A DNA stretch of 64,000 bases from Lachnospiraceae bacterium (GCA_900199595.1 FZRB01000005.1:1-64000), one strand, 5' to 3'. Positions 1-8,222 are shown, counted from the stretch's first letter. A program made the numbers and translations. Notes: generated by a model not told the origin, from the sequence alone.

Positions 1-129
1 CTAAAAGAAACAAAACCTAAAAAGCCATACATCCCAGAAATGAATCATCCATGGAGAAGCCAAACATTTATGAGATTTGTATTATCTCAGCAACATCATC
101 TATTTGATAATCTTGAAGCTTGCATGTAG
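1..129 (+). CDS. Transposase, C-terminal end (cut by window edge)
   Basis: An open frame enters from the left edge and ends at TAG 127-129, leaving 42 residues. The tail has a Tyr-Ile-Pro-x-Met-x-His-Pro-Trp-Arg pattern followed by a Phe/Arg-rich helix and two histidines. I recognise this as the C-terminus of DDE-type (rve-fold) transposases, but the family cannot be named from so short a piece. No inverted terminal repeat was identified downstream. The gene could be intact outside the window. The alternative is an unrelated protein tail. Confidence 0.5.
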   Translation, partial: LKETKPKKPYIPEMNHPWRSQTFMRFVLSQQHHLFDNLEACM

Positions 130-145
130 ATGGCGCGGGAATGGA

Positions 146-312
146 GTCAAGGGACAGTACGCTGGAGCGAAGCTCCGGGCAGCCCTTGACGGAGTGACAC
201 GGATAATCCTATTGATCCCGGAACAGCAAATGCTGTTCCCTCGCCTTCCTGGCGAAGGACAGGGTTTGGGGCGGAGCCCCAAGCATAACAAAAGCCCTGG
301 AAAATCCAGGGC
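146..312. repeat. GC-rich cluster of hairpins behind the transposase
   Basis: Five stems follow each other in about 170 bases that are clearly richer in G+C than the flanks. An outer stem GTCAAGGG/CCCTTGAC (146-153, 183-190) encloses GGAGC/GCTCC (164-168, 172-176). Then come GGAACAGCA/TGCTGTTCC (220-239), TCGCC/GGCGA (241-255), TTGGGGC/GCCCCAA (266-282) and GCCCTGGA/TCCAGGGC (294-312). The last is followed by a short T-rich stretch and could terminate rightward transcription. The overlapping open frames here have no ribosome site and look like chance. It may be a repeat element or the non-coding end of the insertion sequence. Confidence 0.6.
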
Positions 313-360
313 AAATGTTTTAATCATTTCGGGACATAGTCAAAAATGCTTGACAAGTTC

Positions 361-389
361 TTTACAAAAACAAATGGCAAGTTTTATAA
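361..389 (+). promoter_or_regulatory. Candidate promoter for rlmH
   Basis: TTTACA (361-366), a 17-base spacer and TTATAA (384-389) lie 64 bases before the rlmH start. It is a sigma-A-type match by eye only. A TTGACA at 350-355 has no -10 box at proper distance. Confidence 0.35.
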
Positions 390-453
390 CAAAAATAAAC
401 GTTATCCCGAGTGAAACTAAGTAACTCAAGAATAAAAAACGAAAGGTAATCCC

Positions 454-945
454 ATGAAAATTGATATACTATGTGTTGGCAAGATAAAAGAAAGCTTCTA
501 CAGAGATGCAGTATCCGAATATTCCAAAAGACTATCCCGATACTGCAGCCTGAACATTATAGAAGTGTCCGATGAAAAAACTCCAGATAACTGTTCGGAA
601 ACTGAAAGGGATAAAATCCTTGAGAAAGAAGCCGAACGGCTGATGAAGTATATTCCTGATAAAGGAACACCCGACTGTCATGTCATAACCCTTGAAATAA
701 AAGGAAAAAAAATGACCAGCGAAAAACTGGCTGACACGATCGAATCACTTAGCATAAATGGAAAAAGCCACCTGATATTCATTATCGGCGGGTCTCTCGG
801 TTTACATAACTCTATAATATCAAGAAGCGATACAGCTCTCAGCTTTTCAGACATGACATTTCCTCATCAGCTGATGAGAGTCATTCTTCTTGAACAGATA
901 TACCGCAGCTTCAGAATAATAAACCACGAACCCTATCATAAATAA
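454..945 (+). CDS. rlmH: 23S rRNA (pseudouridine-1915-N3)-methyltransferase RlmH
   Basis: This is a 163-residue SPOUT-class methyltransferase that uses S-adenosylmethionine to methylate pseudouridine 1915 in helix 69 of 23S rRNA. The length is typical. The family's glycine-rich cofactor segment is present (Ile-Ile-Gly-Gly-Ser-Leu-Gly-Leu, about residue 110). So is the C-terminal knot signature His-Gln-Leu-Met-Arg...Glu-Gln-Ile-Tyr-Arg, and the protein ends in the usual Tyr-His-Lys. The ATG at 454 follows GAAAGG at a 7-9 base distance. It stands alone, behind an IS remnant, and is closed by a strong palindromic terminator shared with the convergent gene. Confidence 0.95.
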   Translation: MKIDILCVGKIKESFYRDAVSEYSKRLSRYCSLNIIEVSDEKTPDNCSETERDKILEKEAERLMKYIPDKGTPDCHVITLEIKGKKMTSEKLADTIESLSINGKSHLIFIIGGSLGLHNSIISRSDTALSFSDMTFPHQLMRVILLEQIYRSFRIINHEPYHK

Positions 946-980
946 CACACCATCCAATTAACAATCCAGTCAACAATCTA

Positions 981-1038
981 GTTAACATAAAAGATGACAG
1001 AGTGAACCTGGTTCACTCTGTCATCTTTTTATGTTAAC
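981..1038. terminator. Bidirectional terminator, copy 1 of a sequence-conserved family
   Basis: A long palindrome is centred at 1009: GTTAACAT-AAAA, then ATGACAGAGTGAACC, one base, and the mirror image running into TTTTT-ATGTTAAC. The A-run and T-run allow termination on both strands, which fits the convergent rlmH and PurF-like genes. The core recurs at 15167-15212, 45724-45767 and 49420-49480. Confidence 0.85.
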
Positions 1039-1051
1039 CACTAACCACAAA

Positions 1052-2470
1052 CTACTCTCTTCCGTCCCAGCAATAGGTGCAGAGTTTGTCTCTTTCTATT
1101 CCTGTTGCGGCGATCATGTCGTCAAGTCTGTTGAATGAAAGTGTCGTAAAGTTAAGCTTCTGTCTGATTCTCTCAAGCATCTTATGATATCTGTCTGAAT
1201 CAGGATTTGCGTAGTCATCGAGTATTGTTCTCTCTACATTTTCACCCTCTTCTTCGCAAATTACCTGTCTTGCTATCAGCTCCATGTCTGAATTGGAGCG
1301 TGAGAAGTTGATATATTTACATCCAAAGAGAAGTGGCGGACACGCAGGTCTTATATGTACCTCTTTTGCACCGCTCTCATATAAGAATTCTGTTGTTTCA
1401 CGAAGCTGTGTTCCTCTTACTATTGAGTCATCTATGAGAAGAAGCTTCTTTCCGTCTATAAGTTCATGAACCGGTATCAGCTTCATCTTAGCGATAAGAT
1501 TTCTCTTGTTCTGATGTGTAGGCATAAATGAACGGGGCCAGGTAGGGGTATACTTGACAAATGGTCTGGAGAAAGGAACTCCTGACTTATTAGCATAACC
1601 CATGGCATGTGCTGTTCCTGAGTCCGGAACTCCTGCAACTGAATCTATGACTTCTCGTCCGAAGCCATCTCGTGTTGCCAGCGCCTCACCACATTTATAT
1701 CTCATCTCTTCAACGGATACTCCTTCATATCTTGCTGATGGATATCCGTAGTAAACCCAGAGAAATGTACATATACGCATCTTTTCTCCCGGCTTTTCCA
1801 TTACAGTAACAGCTTCCGGAGTCATAACATCTATCTCGCCGGGTCCCAGTTCTTTGTAATCCTTATATCCGAGGTTAAGATATGAGAAGGATTCAAATGC
1901 GGCACAGAAGCCTTCACCCTCTTTCTGTCCAACCATCACCGGTGTTCTTCCGAACTTATCACGGGCCAGATAAACCGCATCCTGCGTAAGAAGAAGTATG
2001 GTCATGGATCCGTCTATAGAATCCTGAGCGTATTTGATTCCTTCGATGATGTTATCCTTCTGGTTAATAAGTGCAGCTGTAAGCTCGGTCTTATTAACTT
2101 CTCCTGTACTCATCATCTGGAAATGTGATCCACCGTTTTTAAATACTGAAGCTATAAGCTCATCAGTATTGTTGATTTTTCCAACACATACGATTGCATA
2201 TGTTCCATGATGTGATCTTACAAGCAGCGGCTGCGGATCATAATCAGATATGCATCCTATACCGAGATTACCCTCCATATCATGTACATCACTGCCGAAC
2301 TTGCTTCTGAAGGGTGCATTTTCTATATTATGAATCGCCCTGTTAAAGCCTGCCGGTCCGTGCACTACCATTCCCGCTCTTCTTGTCCCCAGATGAGAAT
2401 GATAATCAGTCCCATAAAATAAATCAAATACCGAATCTCCTTTTAGTGCCGTTGCGAAAAATCCGCCCAT
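1052..2470 (-). CDS. PurF-like amidophosphoribosyltransferase homologue lacking the catalytic cysteine
   Basis: The protein has 472 residues in the PurF layout: N-terminal class II glutamine-amidotransferase fold, then a phosphoribosyltransferase domain with the PRPP loop Leu-Leu-Leu-Ile-Asp-Asp-Ser-Ile-Val-Arg-Gly-Thr (343-354). Four cysteines at 234, 384, 464 and 467 match the spacing of the iron-sulfur ligands of Bacillus PurF. The protein begins Met-Gly-Gly-Phe-Phe instead of Met-Cys-Gly, so the Ntn nucleophile is absent. The usual Arg-Gly-Gln-Glu-Gly segment is replaced by Gly-Thr-Arg-Arg-Ala-Gly. Glutamine hydrolysis is therefore unlikely; ammonia-dependent or regulatory activity is possible. 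ATG at 2470 follows ACGGAGGAAATT. No other purine gene is nearby. Confidence 0.8.
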   Translation of the reverse strand: MGGFFATALKGDSVFDLFYGTDYHSHLGTRRAGMVVHGPAGFNRAIHNIENAPFRSKFGSDVHDMEGNLGIGCISDYDPQPLLVRSHHGTYAIVCVGKINNTDELIASVFKNGGSHFQMMSTGEVNKTELTAALINQKDNIIEGIKYAQDSIDGSMTILLLTQDAVYLARDKFGRTPVMVGQKEGEGFCAAFESFSYLNLGYKDYKELGPGEIDVMTPEAVTVMEKPGEKMRICTFLWVYYGYPSARYEGVSVEEMRYKCGEALATRDGFGREVIDSVAGVPDSGTAHAMGYANKSGVPFSRPFVKYTPTWPRSFMPTHQNKRNLIAKMKLIPVHELIDGKKLLLIDDSIVRGTQLRETTEFLYESGAKEVHIRPACPPLLFGCKYINFSRSNSDMELIARQVICEEEGENVERTILDDYANPDSDRYHKMLERIRQKLNFTTLSFNRLDDMIAATGIERDKLCTYCWDGRE

Positions 2471-2544
2471 AATTTCCTCCGTAATTTACATGTATATTTA
2501 TTACACCTCATCCGTCAGCTGCAAATAAATGACTGATGATGGAA

Positions 2545-3723
2545 TTATTCTCCTGCCAAAACAACTGCATCCACTAATTCTTTAATTGCCGGTATATCGC
2601 TTTCCTTCATCGTTGACCTGATAGTAACTGTTGGTTCGATGAGCTGAATATTCTTCCAGTTCTCAATAATCGACTTAATAGTTCTTGCTGCTGAAGGAGC
2701 CCATGAACCATTTTCAAGTATTGCTATTTTTCTGTTTTGGTAGGTCTTAGCTGTAAGATGTGTCAGAAAATCATGCATAGGAAGGAAAACGCCTGCATCA
2801 TAGCTGGATGCACAGAGAATCATTCTGTCATATCTGAAAGCATCTTCTACACATTCTGCCATATCTTCACGACACAGGTCTGATATAGCAACCTTCTCTC
2901 CCTTTGCTTCAAGAAACTCTGCAATTTTCTCAGCTGCCTTAGCTGTATTTCCATGGATTGAAGCATAAGCTACAAATACTCCGTGAGTCTCCGGCTCGTA
3001 AGAGCTCCATGTATTATATGTATCAAGGTAATAACTAAGCTCTGTTCCCGGCATAGGAAGAACAGGTCCGTGAAGAGGAAGTATCTTCTCTATATCAAGA
3101 TTAGCAGTCTTCTTAAGCAGTGCCTGTACAGAAGCTCCGTACTTACCAACTATACCGAAATAATAACGTCTTGCTTCACAAGCCCAGCCCTCAGGATCAT
3201 CAAAATCAAGAGCACCAAACTTACCAAAGCCATCTGCTGAGAAAAGGATCTTGTCAAATGAATCATAGCTCATCATAACCTCAGGCCAGTGAATCATAGG
3301 AGCCATGATAAAGTTTAAGGTATGCTTTCCAAGTTCAAGAGTATCCCCTTCCTTAACAGCAATCTGTCTGTCCTCTATATCAATCTTCTCAAAGAACTGA
3401 GGAATCATCTGAAGCGCCTTTGCTGTAGCGACAAGCTTTGCATCAGGATATTCCTGAATAGCTCTTAGAATACTTCCGGAATGATCCGGCTCAACATGCT
3501 GCACTACTATATAATCAAGAGCTCTTCCCCCAAGTGCTTCCTTAAGATTTGCAAGCCACTCATCGGTTTTATGAGCATCAACAGTATCCATAACAGCCGT
3601 CTTCTCATCTAGGATAAGATACGAGTTATAGGATACTCCCTCTGGTACTATATACTGACTTTCAAAAAGATCTATATCTCTGTCGTCAACGCCTACATAC
3701 TTAATTGTATCAGTTATGTTCAT
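2545..3723 (-). CDS. fprA: FprA-family flavodiiron protein (A-type flavoprotein)
   Basis: The 392-residue protein reduces O2 to water or NO to N2O in anaerobes, taking electrons from rubredoxin or similar carriers. The N-terminal metallo-beta-lactamase-like half holds the di-iron motif His76-x-Glu78-x-Asp80-His81. Further ligands are expected in the Met-Ile-His-Trp-Pro and Ser-Ala-Asp-Gly-Phe segments. The C-terminal half (from about 248) is a flavodoxin domain that begins Phe-Val-Ala-Tyr-Ala-Ser-Ile-His-Gly-Asn-Thr, the FMN phosphate loop. There is no rubredoxin domain at the end. AAAGGAGG sits before the ATG. It is probably monocistronic. Confidence 0.93.
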   Translation of the reverse strand: MNITDTIKYVGVDDRDIDLFESQYIVPEGVSYNSYLILDEKTAVMDTVDAHKTDEWLANLKEALGGRALDYIVVQHVEPDHSGSILRAIQEYPDAKLVATAKALQMIPQFFEKIDIEDRQIAVKEGDTLELGKHTLNFIMAPMIHWPEVMMSYDSFDKILFSADGFGKFGALDFDDPEGWACEARRYYFGIVGKYGASVQALLKKTANLDIEKILPLHGPVLPMPGTELSYYLDTYNTWSSYEPETHGVFVAYASIHGNTAKAAEKIAEFLEAKGEKVAISDLCREDMAECVEDAFRYDRMILCASSYDAGVFLPMHDFLTHLTAKTYQNRKIAILENGSWAPSAARTIKSIIENWKNIQLIEPTVTIRSTMKESDIPAIKELVDAVVLAGE

Positions 3724-3744
3724 GATGTCCTCCTTTTATGGTGA

Positions 3745-3750
3745 ATTATA
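3745..3750 (-). promoter_or_regulatory. Candidate -10 box for fprA
   Basis: A perfect TATAAT on the minus strand lies 21 bases before the fprA ATG. The -35 region 17 bases further up is only a T-run (TTTTTT), so this is a partial promoter match. Confidence 0.35.
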
Positions 3751-3846
3751 CTCTTTCTAATTTACTAAAAAATCATCATCTATGCAACCGTAAACTTCCG
3801 TCATTCTTAATGAATTTCTGTGTTATTATTCACAGTAACCGAAGTT

Positions 3847-5286
3847 CTATGATTCCGGGAACTTCTTCTTCAGATCATCCAGAAATACTGAAAAATGATC
3901 ATCTGATATATAATCCTCTATTGCTTCTTTCTTTTTAATTCCTATATATATTTTTTCCTCCATGTCATAATGGTCATTAATTCCCTCATTACTCATGCAT
4001 CCTGCCAGAATCTTTCTGAGCTCACCGTAATGAGGCGTAAGCTGCGGCATATAAAGCCTGCCGTCTTCAAGACTTTCCATTATAACCCTCATGGCAGATA
4101 TTTCTAGTGGTGACATTGGTACAGTATTTTTTTCTATAATCTTTTCCAGGCTTTCCATATCAGAAACCAGTTTATTAATTGGAAGTCCACCGGACATACA
4201 GGCAAATCTTAAGTTCACCTCAGAACCGGACAGCCATTCCAGAAACAGCATGGATGCAAAATTCTCGACTTCATTCTTATCTATTATTGCAACTCCGGTA
4301 TCATCTACGGCGCAGATACTTTCCGCTCCCTTAAACTGCGGATAAGGCAGTATCTCATATACACCCATGACAAATGCGTCGCCCTCTGTAGCTGTTGCAG
4401 TCCCCAGTTCACCAACGGAAGAACTTCTGATAGACGCTATGGCAACCCTCTGTTCAAGAAGGTCAGTCATACTATTCTGATTGTATTTATAATATGCGCC
4501 CTTGACCATCGGTACATAATAGTTATCCCAGAGAGTTTTCATGACCTTTCCGTCTGCTCTGAAAATAGTACTGTTACCCTCTACATTCAGTATATCTGTT
4601 CCCAGCTGATGACTTCCAATAAGCATATAATCTGCCTCAGATCTTAAGGCCAGTATTCCCTTTCCGCTATAAGCATAATAGTCTTCACCGACTATTGCCA
4701 TGCTCTCCCAGGAACTTAAGCTCCCCAGATAGTGCTCTTCCTCCTGCATAAAGGGCTGCCACTGTCCAAGATCTGCAGCCAGCACTTCTGTATCCTTAAC
4801 AATAGGAAACATTATCCACTGGTTATTCAGGGATCCCTTATTAATGTATTCTTCATCAATTGTTTCCTTAACATTTGCAGCTATTAAGCTGTTAATATCC
4901 ACGTATTTCACGTTACTGTCATATAACAGCGGGCATTCCGAAGAAATCCCCAGCATATTCGGTCTGTCTTCTGCCGCTGTCTCTTCAAAGCTCTCCCTCA
5001 GCTTTTTATCTGAATCAAAGGAAGTACACTTAACTACAATTCCTCTATCTTTTCCCTCAGTGGAATTAAATTCCTCGATCATCTTCTCCAGAGCAGCTGA
5101 CCGTTTACTATTAAATGTATACCATATGGATATTTCTCTTGGCCTGTCTTTATCCAGACCGTAATTAGAGCCCTTGCCGCCACATGCGGTAAGAGCTCCC
5201 ATAATGCAAAGTATTAGAATAAGGGATATAATATCCCTGCAGTTTTTTATAGCTGATTTTTTTATTTTATGAAAAATAAAATTCAT
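3847..5286 (-). CDS. Orphan extracellular solute-binding lipoprotein (carbohydrate ABC type)
   Basis: The 479-residue product has an N-terminal basic stretch, a hydrophobic core and the lipobox Leu-Thr-Ala-Cys (about residue 35), so it should be anchored outside the membrane. The mature part starts Glu-Ile-Ser-Ile-Trp-Tyr-Thr-Phe and contains the Glu-Glu-Phe-Asn-Ser pattern of family 1 sugar-binding proteins. No permease or ATPase gene is adjacent; neighbours are copA upstream and fprA downstream on the same strand. The ligand cannot be predicted. It could serve a transporter encoded elsewhere or act as a sensor. The gap to copA is 39 bases with no clear terminator, so co-transcription is possible. 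Confidence 0.8.
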   Translation of the reverse strand: MNFIFHKIKKSAIKNCRDIISLILILCIMGALTACGGKGSNYGLDKDRPREISIWYTFNSKRSAALEKMIEEFNSTEGKDRGIVVKCTSFDSDKKLRESFEETAAEDRPNMLGISSECPLLYDSNVKYVDINSLIAANVKETIDEEYINKGSLNNQWIMFPIVKDTEVLAADLGQWQPFMQEEEHYLGSLSSWESMAIVGEDYYAYSGKGILALRSEADYMLIGSHQLGTDILNVEGNSTIFRADGKVMKTLWDNYYVPMVKGAYYKYNQNSMTDLLEQRVAIASIRSSSVGELGTATATEGDAFVMGVYEILPYPQFKGAESICAVDDTGVAIIDKNEVENFASMLFLEWLSGSEVNLRFACMSGGLPINKLVSDMESLEKIIEKNTVPMSPLEISAMRVIMESLEDGRLYMPQLTPHYGELRKILAGCMSNEGINDHYDMEEKIYIGIKKKEAIEDYISDDHFSVFLDDLKKKFPES

Positions 5287-5325
5287 TATATATACTGCCT
5301 TTTTCCTAAGTCCGGAAATGATTCA

Positions 5326-5535
5326 TCAATTAACTGAAACTACTTTGTAGTCCTTTTCCTCAACTGCATTTTTCAGTATATCATCTGATACTTCATTGTC
5401 AAGCTTAACTACAACAGTTCCCTTCTTGTGACTGGCCTTTGCTGACTTTACTCCTGTGATAGATTCAAGAGCCTTCTGTACTGTAGCCTCGCAGTGCTCA
5501 CACATCATTCCTTCAACCGTAAGTGTTTTCTTCAT
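5326..5535 (-). CDS. Possible free copper chaperone (CopZ-like) from an internal start within copA
   Basis: The last 69 codons of copA begin with an ATG (5533-5535) that follows AAGGAGAT (5545-5552) at a 9-base spacing, a much stronger ribosome site than that of copA itself. Translation from here would give a complete HMA protein with the CopZ-like metal site Met-Cys-x-x-Cys. E. coli copA makes a separate chaperone by programmed frameshift, so a dual product has precedent in the family. It is equally possible that copZ was once a separate gene and fused in frame, leaving the site as a relic. Confidence 0.5.
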   Translation of the reverse strand: MKKTLTVEGMMCEHCEATVQKALESITGVKSAKASHKKGTVVVKLDNEVSDDILKNAVEEKDYKVVSVN

Positions 5536-8001
5536 AATGTCATTATCTCCTTCTTTTTTATCATCTATTTCTTCTTTTATATCTTTAATCGAATCCATAA
5601 TATCAGCCCGAACACTTTTATCCTTCAGGGCCGCCGGTATATGATCACGAGATGAATCATAAACTCTGAAAAGGTTAAGTCTTAAAGCATTCAGACATAC
5701 GAAAAGACTTGAACAGGCCATTGCTGCCGCTCCATACATAGGCTTCATCGCTATTCCATATAGCCCCATGGCAAGCGGAATACATAGTACATTATAGAAA
5801 AATGCCCAGAACAGATTCTGATGTATATTTCTGATGGTCGCCCTGCTGAGCCTTATAGCAGCACTGACATCCTTAATGCTGTTCTTCATAAGGACCACAT
5901 CGGCAGCATCAACTGCAACGTCAGTACCAGCTCCTATGGCAAAGCCTGTATCTGCCCTTGTAAGTGCCGGAGAATCATTTATTCCGTCTCCCACCATGGC
6001 TGTCTTTACATTCTTTTTAGTTGACATAACATATTGCAGACTTCTGATCACAGCTTCCTTGTCATCCGGCATTACACCGGCTATAACACTGTCTACGCCA
6101 GCCTTATCAGCAATTGATCTTGCAGTAAGCTCATTATCACCAGTTAACATAATACTGCAAATACCCATTTTCTTTAATTCGCCTATTGCTTCTGCGCTGT
6201 CCGGCTTGATCTGATCAGCAACTGTGATCATTCCGAGGTATTTATCCTGCCTGATGAAAAGCAGCGGTGTTTTTCCCTCAGATGCCCTGATACTCACTTC
6301 ATTTTCAATATTTGTGAGATATTCTGATTTTATATTATTATTCTTTAAAATGCTCTCTATATATTTAAAGCTTCCACCATATATTGTCTCGCCCGTCGTC
6401 TCAAGTACTCCCTTAACACCTGCTCCGGGCATGGTCTCAAAGTCAGTTAATTCATATTCCGGACTTTCTTTACCATCCATTTCTAATGTATTTTTTACCT
6501 TTTTGTTTTCTGTTGCAGTATTCTTTATATAATTCACAACTGCCTTCGCCAGTGGATGTTCAGACCTGTATTCAAGAGCATAAGCATTACTCAGAAGCTC
6601 CTCTTCTTTCATTCCCTCTGCAGGCAGAATATCCACCACCTCAGGCTCACCTCTTGTAATGGTGCCCGTCTTGTCCAGTACCACTACTCCTATTCTGCCG
6701 GCTGTTTCCAGGGACTCAGCAGTTTTATACAGGATACCGTTTTTCGCGCCCATTCCATTTCCAACCATGATGGCAACAGGTGTTGCAAGCCCAAGCGCAC
6801 AGGGACAGCTTATTACAAGCACTGATATCGCCCTCGCTATTGCAAAGCTGACAGTAGCTCCGCATATAATCCAGCCCGCAAATGTAATCAAAGCTATAAT
6901 CATTACAACCGGAACAAATACTGCCGATACTTTATCGGCTATTCTGGCAAGAGGCGCCTTCGTAGCAGCTGCATCACTGACCATCCTGATTATCTCTGCA
7001 AGAGTTGTATCCTCGCCTACTCTCGTAGCTCTGCACTTAAGATATCCGTTAGTATTAATAGTTCCGGCCGAAATCAAGTCACCGGGTTCCTTATCAACCG
7101 GTATGCTCTCACCTGTAAGGGATGACTCGTTTACTGCTGAAGAGCCTTCTAATATAGTTCCGTCCACAGGTATTATATCGCCGGCTCTTAATATATATAT
7201 ATCATCTATTCTGACATCCTGAGTCGGAATTCTGATCTCTTTATCATTTCTTATAACTACAGCTTCCTTAGGTGACAGACTTATAAGACTTTTCAGTGCA
7301 TCAGTTGTTCTTCCCTTTGATTTTGCCTCCAGCAGCTTACCTACAGTTATCAGAGTCGGAATCATGGCTGCAGATTCAAAATAAAGATTCATGGCCTGCT
7401 TCATAAGAGTATCAGAATCACCCTTGCTCATAGCATCGATCATTATAAAAAGAACCACCAGACTGTATCCAAAAGAAGCACTGCTTCCAAGAGCCACCAG
7501 AGTATCCATATTGGGAGAAAGCCTGAACAGGGAACTGAAACCGCTGATAAAAAACTTCTTATTAATTATCATAACGATAATAGCCAGAAGCATTTCAAAA
7601 ACAGCCAGTGCCACATGATTCTCAAAAATAGGGAATATAACCGGCCAGTGCCACATCATATGTCCCATGGAATAATACATAAGTATTAAAAGAACTATAA
7701 CAGAGCTGATAAGTCTCTTAACAAGTACCGGTGATTCCTTATCACGAAGAGCCTCCTCCATGGCACCGATTCCCCCGGAGTTAACAGAAGCATCATTTCC
7801 TTCACCAAAAACAGACGCGCCGTAGCCCGCCTTTATAACTGCATCAATTATTTCATTATCTGCTGCCGTTCCCTCTACTCCCATGGAATTTGTGAGAAGA
7901 CTTACCGAACAGCTCTCCACACCGTCCACTTGGGAAACCGCCTTCTCAACTCTTGCCTGACAGGCAGCACAGCTCATTCCCGTTACAGAATATTTTTTCA
8001 T
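5326..8001 (-). CDS. copA: Copper-exporting P1B-type ATPase with N- and C-terminal metal-binding domains
   Basis: The 891-residue copper pump has an N-terminal HMA domain (Gly-Met-Ser-Cys11-Ala-Ala-Cys14) and membrane helices from about residue 93. Other key motifs are Thr-Gly-Glu-Ser 296-299, the intramembrane Cys399-Pro-Cys401, the phosphorylation Asp443 in Asp-Lys-Thr-Gly-Thr, the Ser-Glu-His-Pro motif and Gly-Asp-Gly-Ile-Asn-Asp. Unusually, a second HMA domain (823-891, Met-Met-Cys-Glu-His-Cys) is fused after the last helix through a charged linker. That domain has its own internal ribosome site (see the copZ entry). The start at 8001 has only a weak Shine-Dalgarno. No CsoR or CopY gene is nearby. 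The opposite strand is non-coding shadow. Confidence 0.95.
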   Translation of the reverse strand: MKKYSVTGMSCAACQARVEKAVSQVDGVESCSVSLLTNSMGVEGTAADNEIIDAVIKAGYGASVFGEGNDASVNSGGIGAMEEALRDKESPVLVKRLISSVIVLLILMYYSMGHMMWHWPVIFPIFENHVALAVFEMLLAIIVMIINKKFFISGFSSLFRLSPNMDTLVALGSSASFGYSLVVLFIMIDAMSKGDSDTLMKQAMNLYFESAAMIPTLITVGKLLEAKSKGRTTDALKSLISLSPKEAVVIRNDKEIRIPTQDVRIDDIYILRAGDIIPVDGTILEGSSAVNESSLTGESIPVDKEPGDLISAGTINTNGYLKCRATRVGEDTTLAEIIRMVSDAAATKAPLARIADKVSAVFVPVVMIIALITFAGWIICGATVSFAIARAISVLVISCPCALGLATPVAIMVGNGMGAKNGILYKTAESLETAGRIGVVVLDKTGTITRGEPEVVDILPAEGMKEEELLSNAYALEYRSEHPLAKAVVNYIKNTATENKKVKNTLEMDGKESPEYELTDFETMPGAGVKGVLETTGETIYGGSFKYIESILKNNNIKSEYLTNIENEVSIRASEGKTPLLFIRQDKYLGMITVADQIKPDSAEAIGELKKMGICSIMLTGDNELTARSIADKAGVDSVIAGVMPDDKEAVIRSLQYVMSTKKNVKTAMVGDGINDSPALTRADTGFAIGAGTDVAVDAADVVLMKNSIKDVSAAIRLSRATIRNIHQNLFWAFFYNVLCIPLAMGLYGIAMKPMYGAAAMACSSLFVCLNALRLNLFRVYDSSRDHIPAALKDKSVRADIMDSIKDIKEEIDDKKEGDNDIMKKTLTVEGMMCEHCEATVQKALESITGVKSAKASHKKGTVVVKLDNEVSDDILKNAVEEKDYKVVSVN
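5545..5552 (-). promoter_or_regulatory. Internal ribosome-binding site inside copA
   Basis: AAGGAGAT on the minus strand lies 9 bases before an in-frame ATG that marks the first residue of the C-terminal HMA domain. The encoded linker here is rich in Lys, Glu and Asp, so part of the match could be chance codon use. Confidence 0.5.
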
Positions 8002-8170
8002 TTATTGTTCGACCCGCTTCATTACACTAGTTATACACATCTAACTTATCATACTATGGCATCGAGGTCAATAATGTCTTTATTTCGGATTTATTAATAT
8101 CTTTATCTCAGATTTATTCAGCGATTTATTCATAAAATCTTTTGTCTTTGTATGAATCACATAATAAATT

Positions 8171-8185
8171 TATCGTTTTACGATA
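8171..8185. promoter_or_regulatory. Palindromic operator candidate upstream of the DUF2975 operon
   Basis: TATCGT-TTT-ACGATA is a perfect 6-bp dyad, 8 bases before the -35 box of the following operon. Position and size suit autoregulation by the small XRE repressor encoded second in that operon; this is inference. Confidence 0.4.
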
Positions 8186-8193
8186 TATTTTTC

Positions 8194-8222
8194 TTGACAA
8201 TCGATTTTTTATATACTATCAT
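8194..8222 (+). promoter_or_regulatory. Promoter for the DUF2975-XRE-DUF4173 operon
   Basis: TTGACA (8194-8199), a 17-base spacer and TATCAT (8217-8222) lie 32 bases before the first ATG. The consensus -35 box makes this one of the better promoters in the window. Confidence 0.6.

Noticed and set aside
77-424. 115-codon frame on the plus strand, and a 75-codon frame on the minus strand at 100-327
   Set aside because: Both run through the GC-rich hairpin cluster, lack a ribosome site and have no protein-like pattern.
3738-3938. 66-codon plus-strand frame between fprA and the lipoprotein gene
   Set aside because: No ribosome site; it overlaps the fprA promoter and the 3' end of a well-supported lipoprotein gene.
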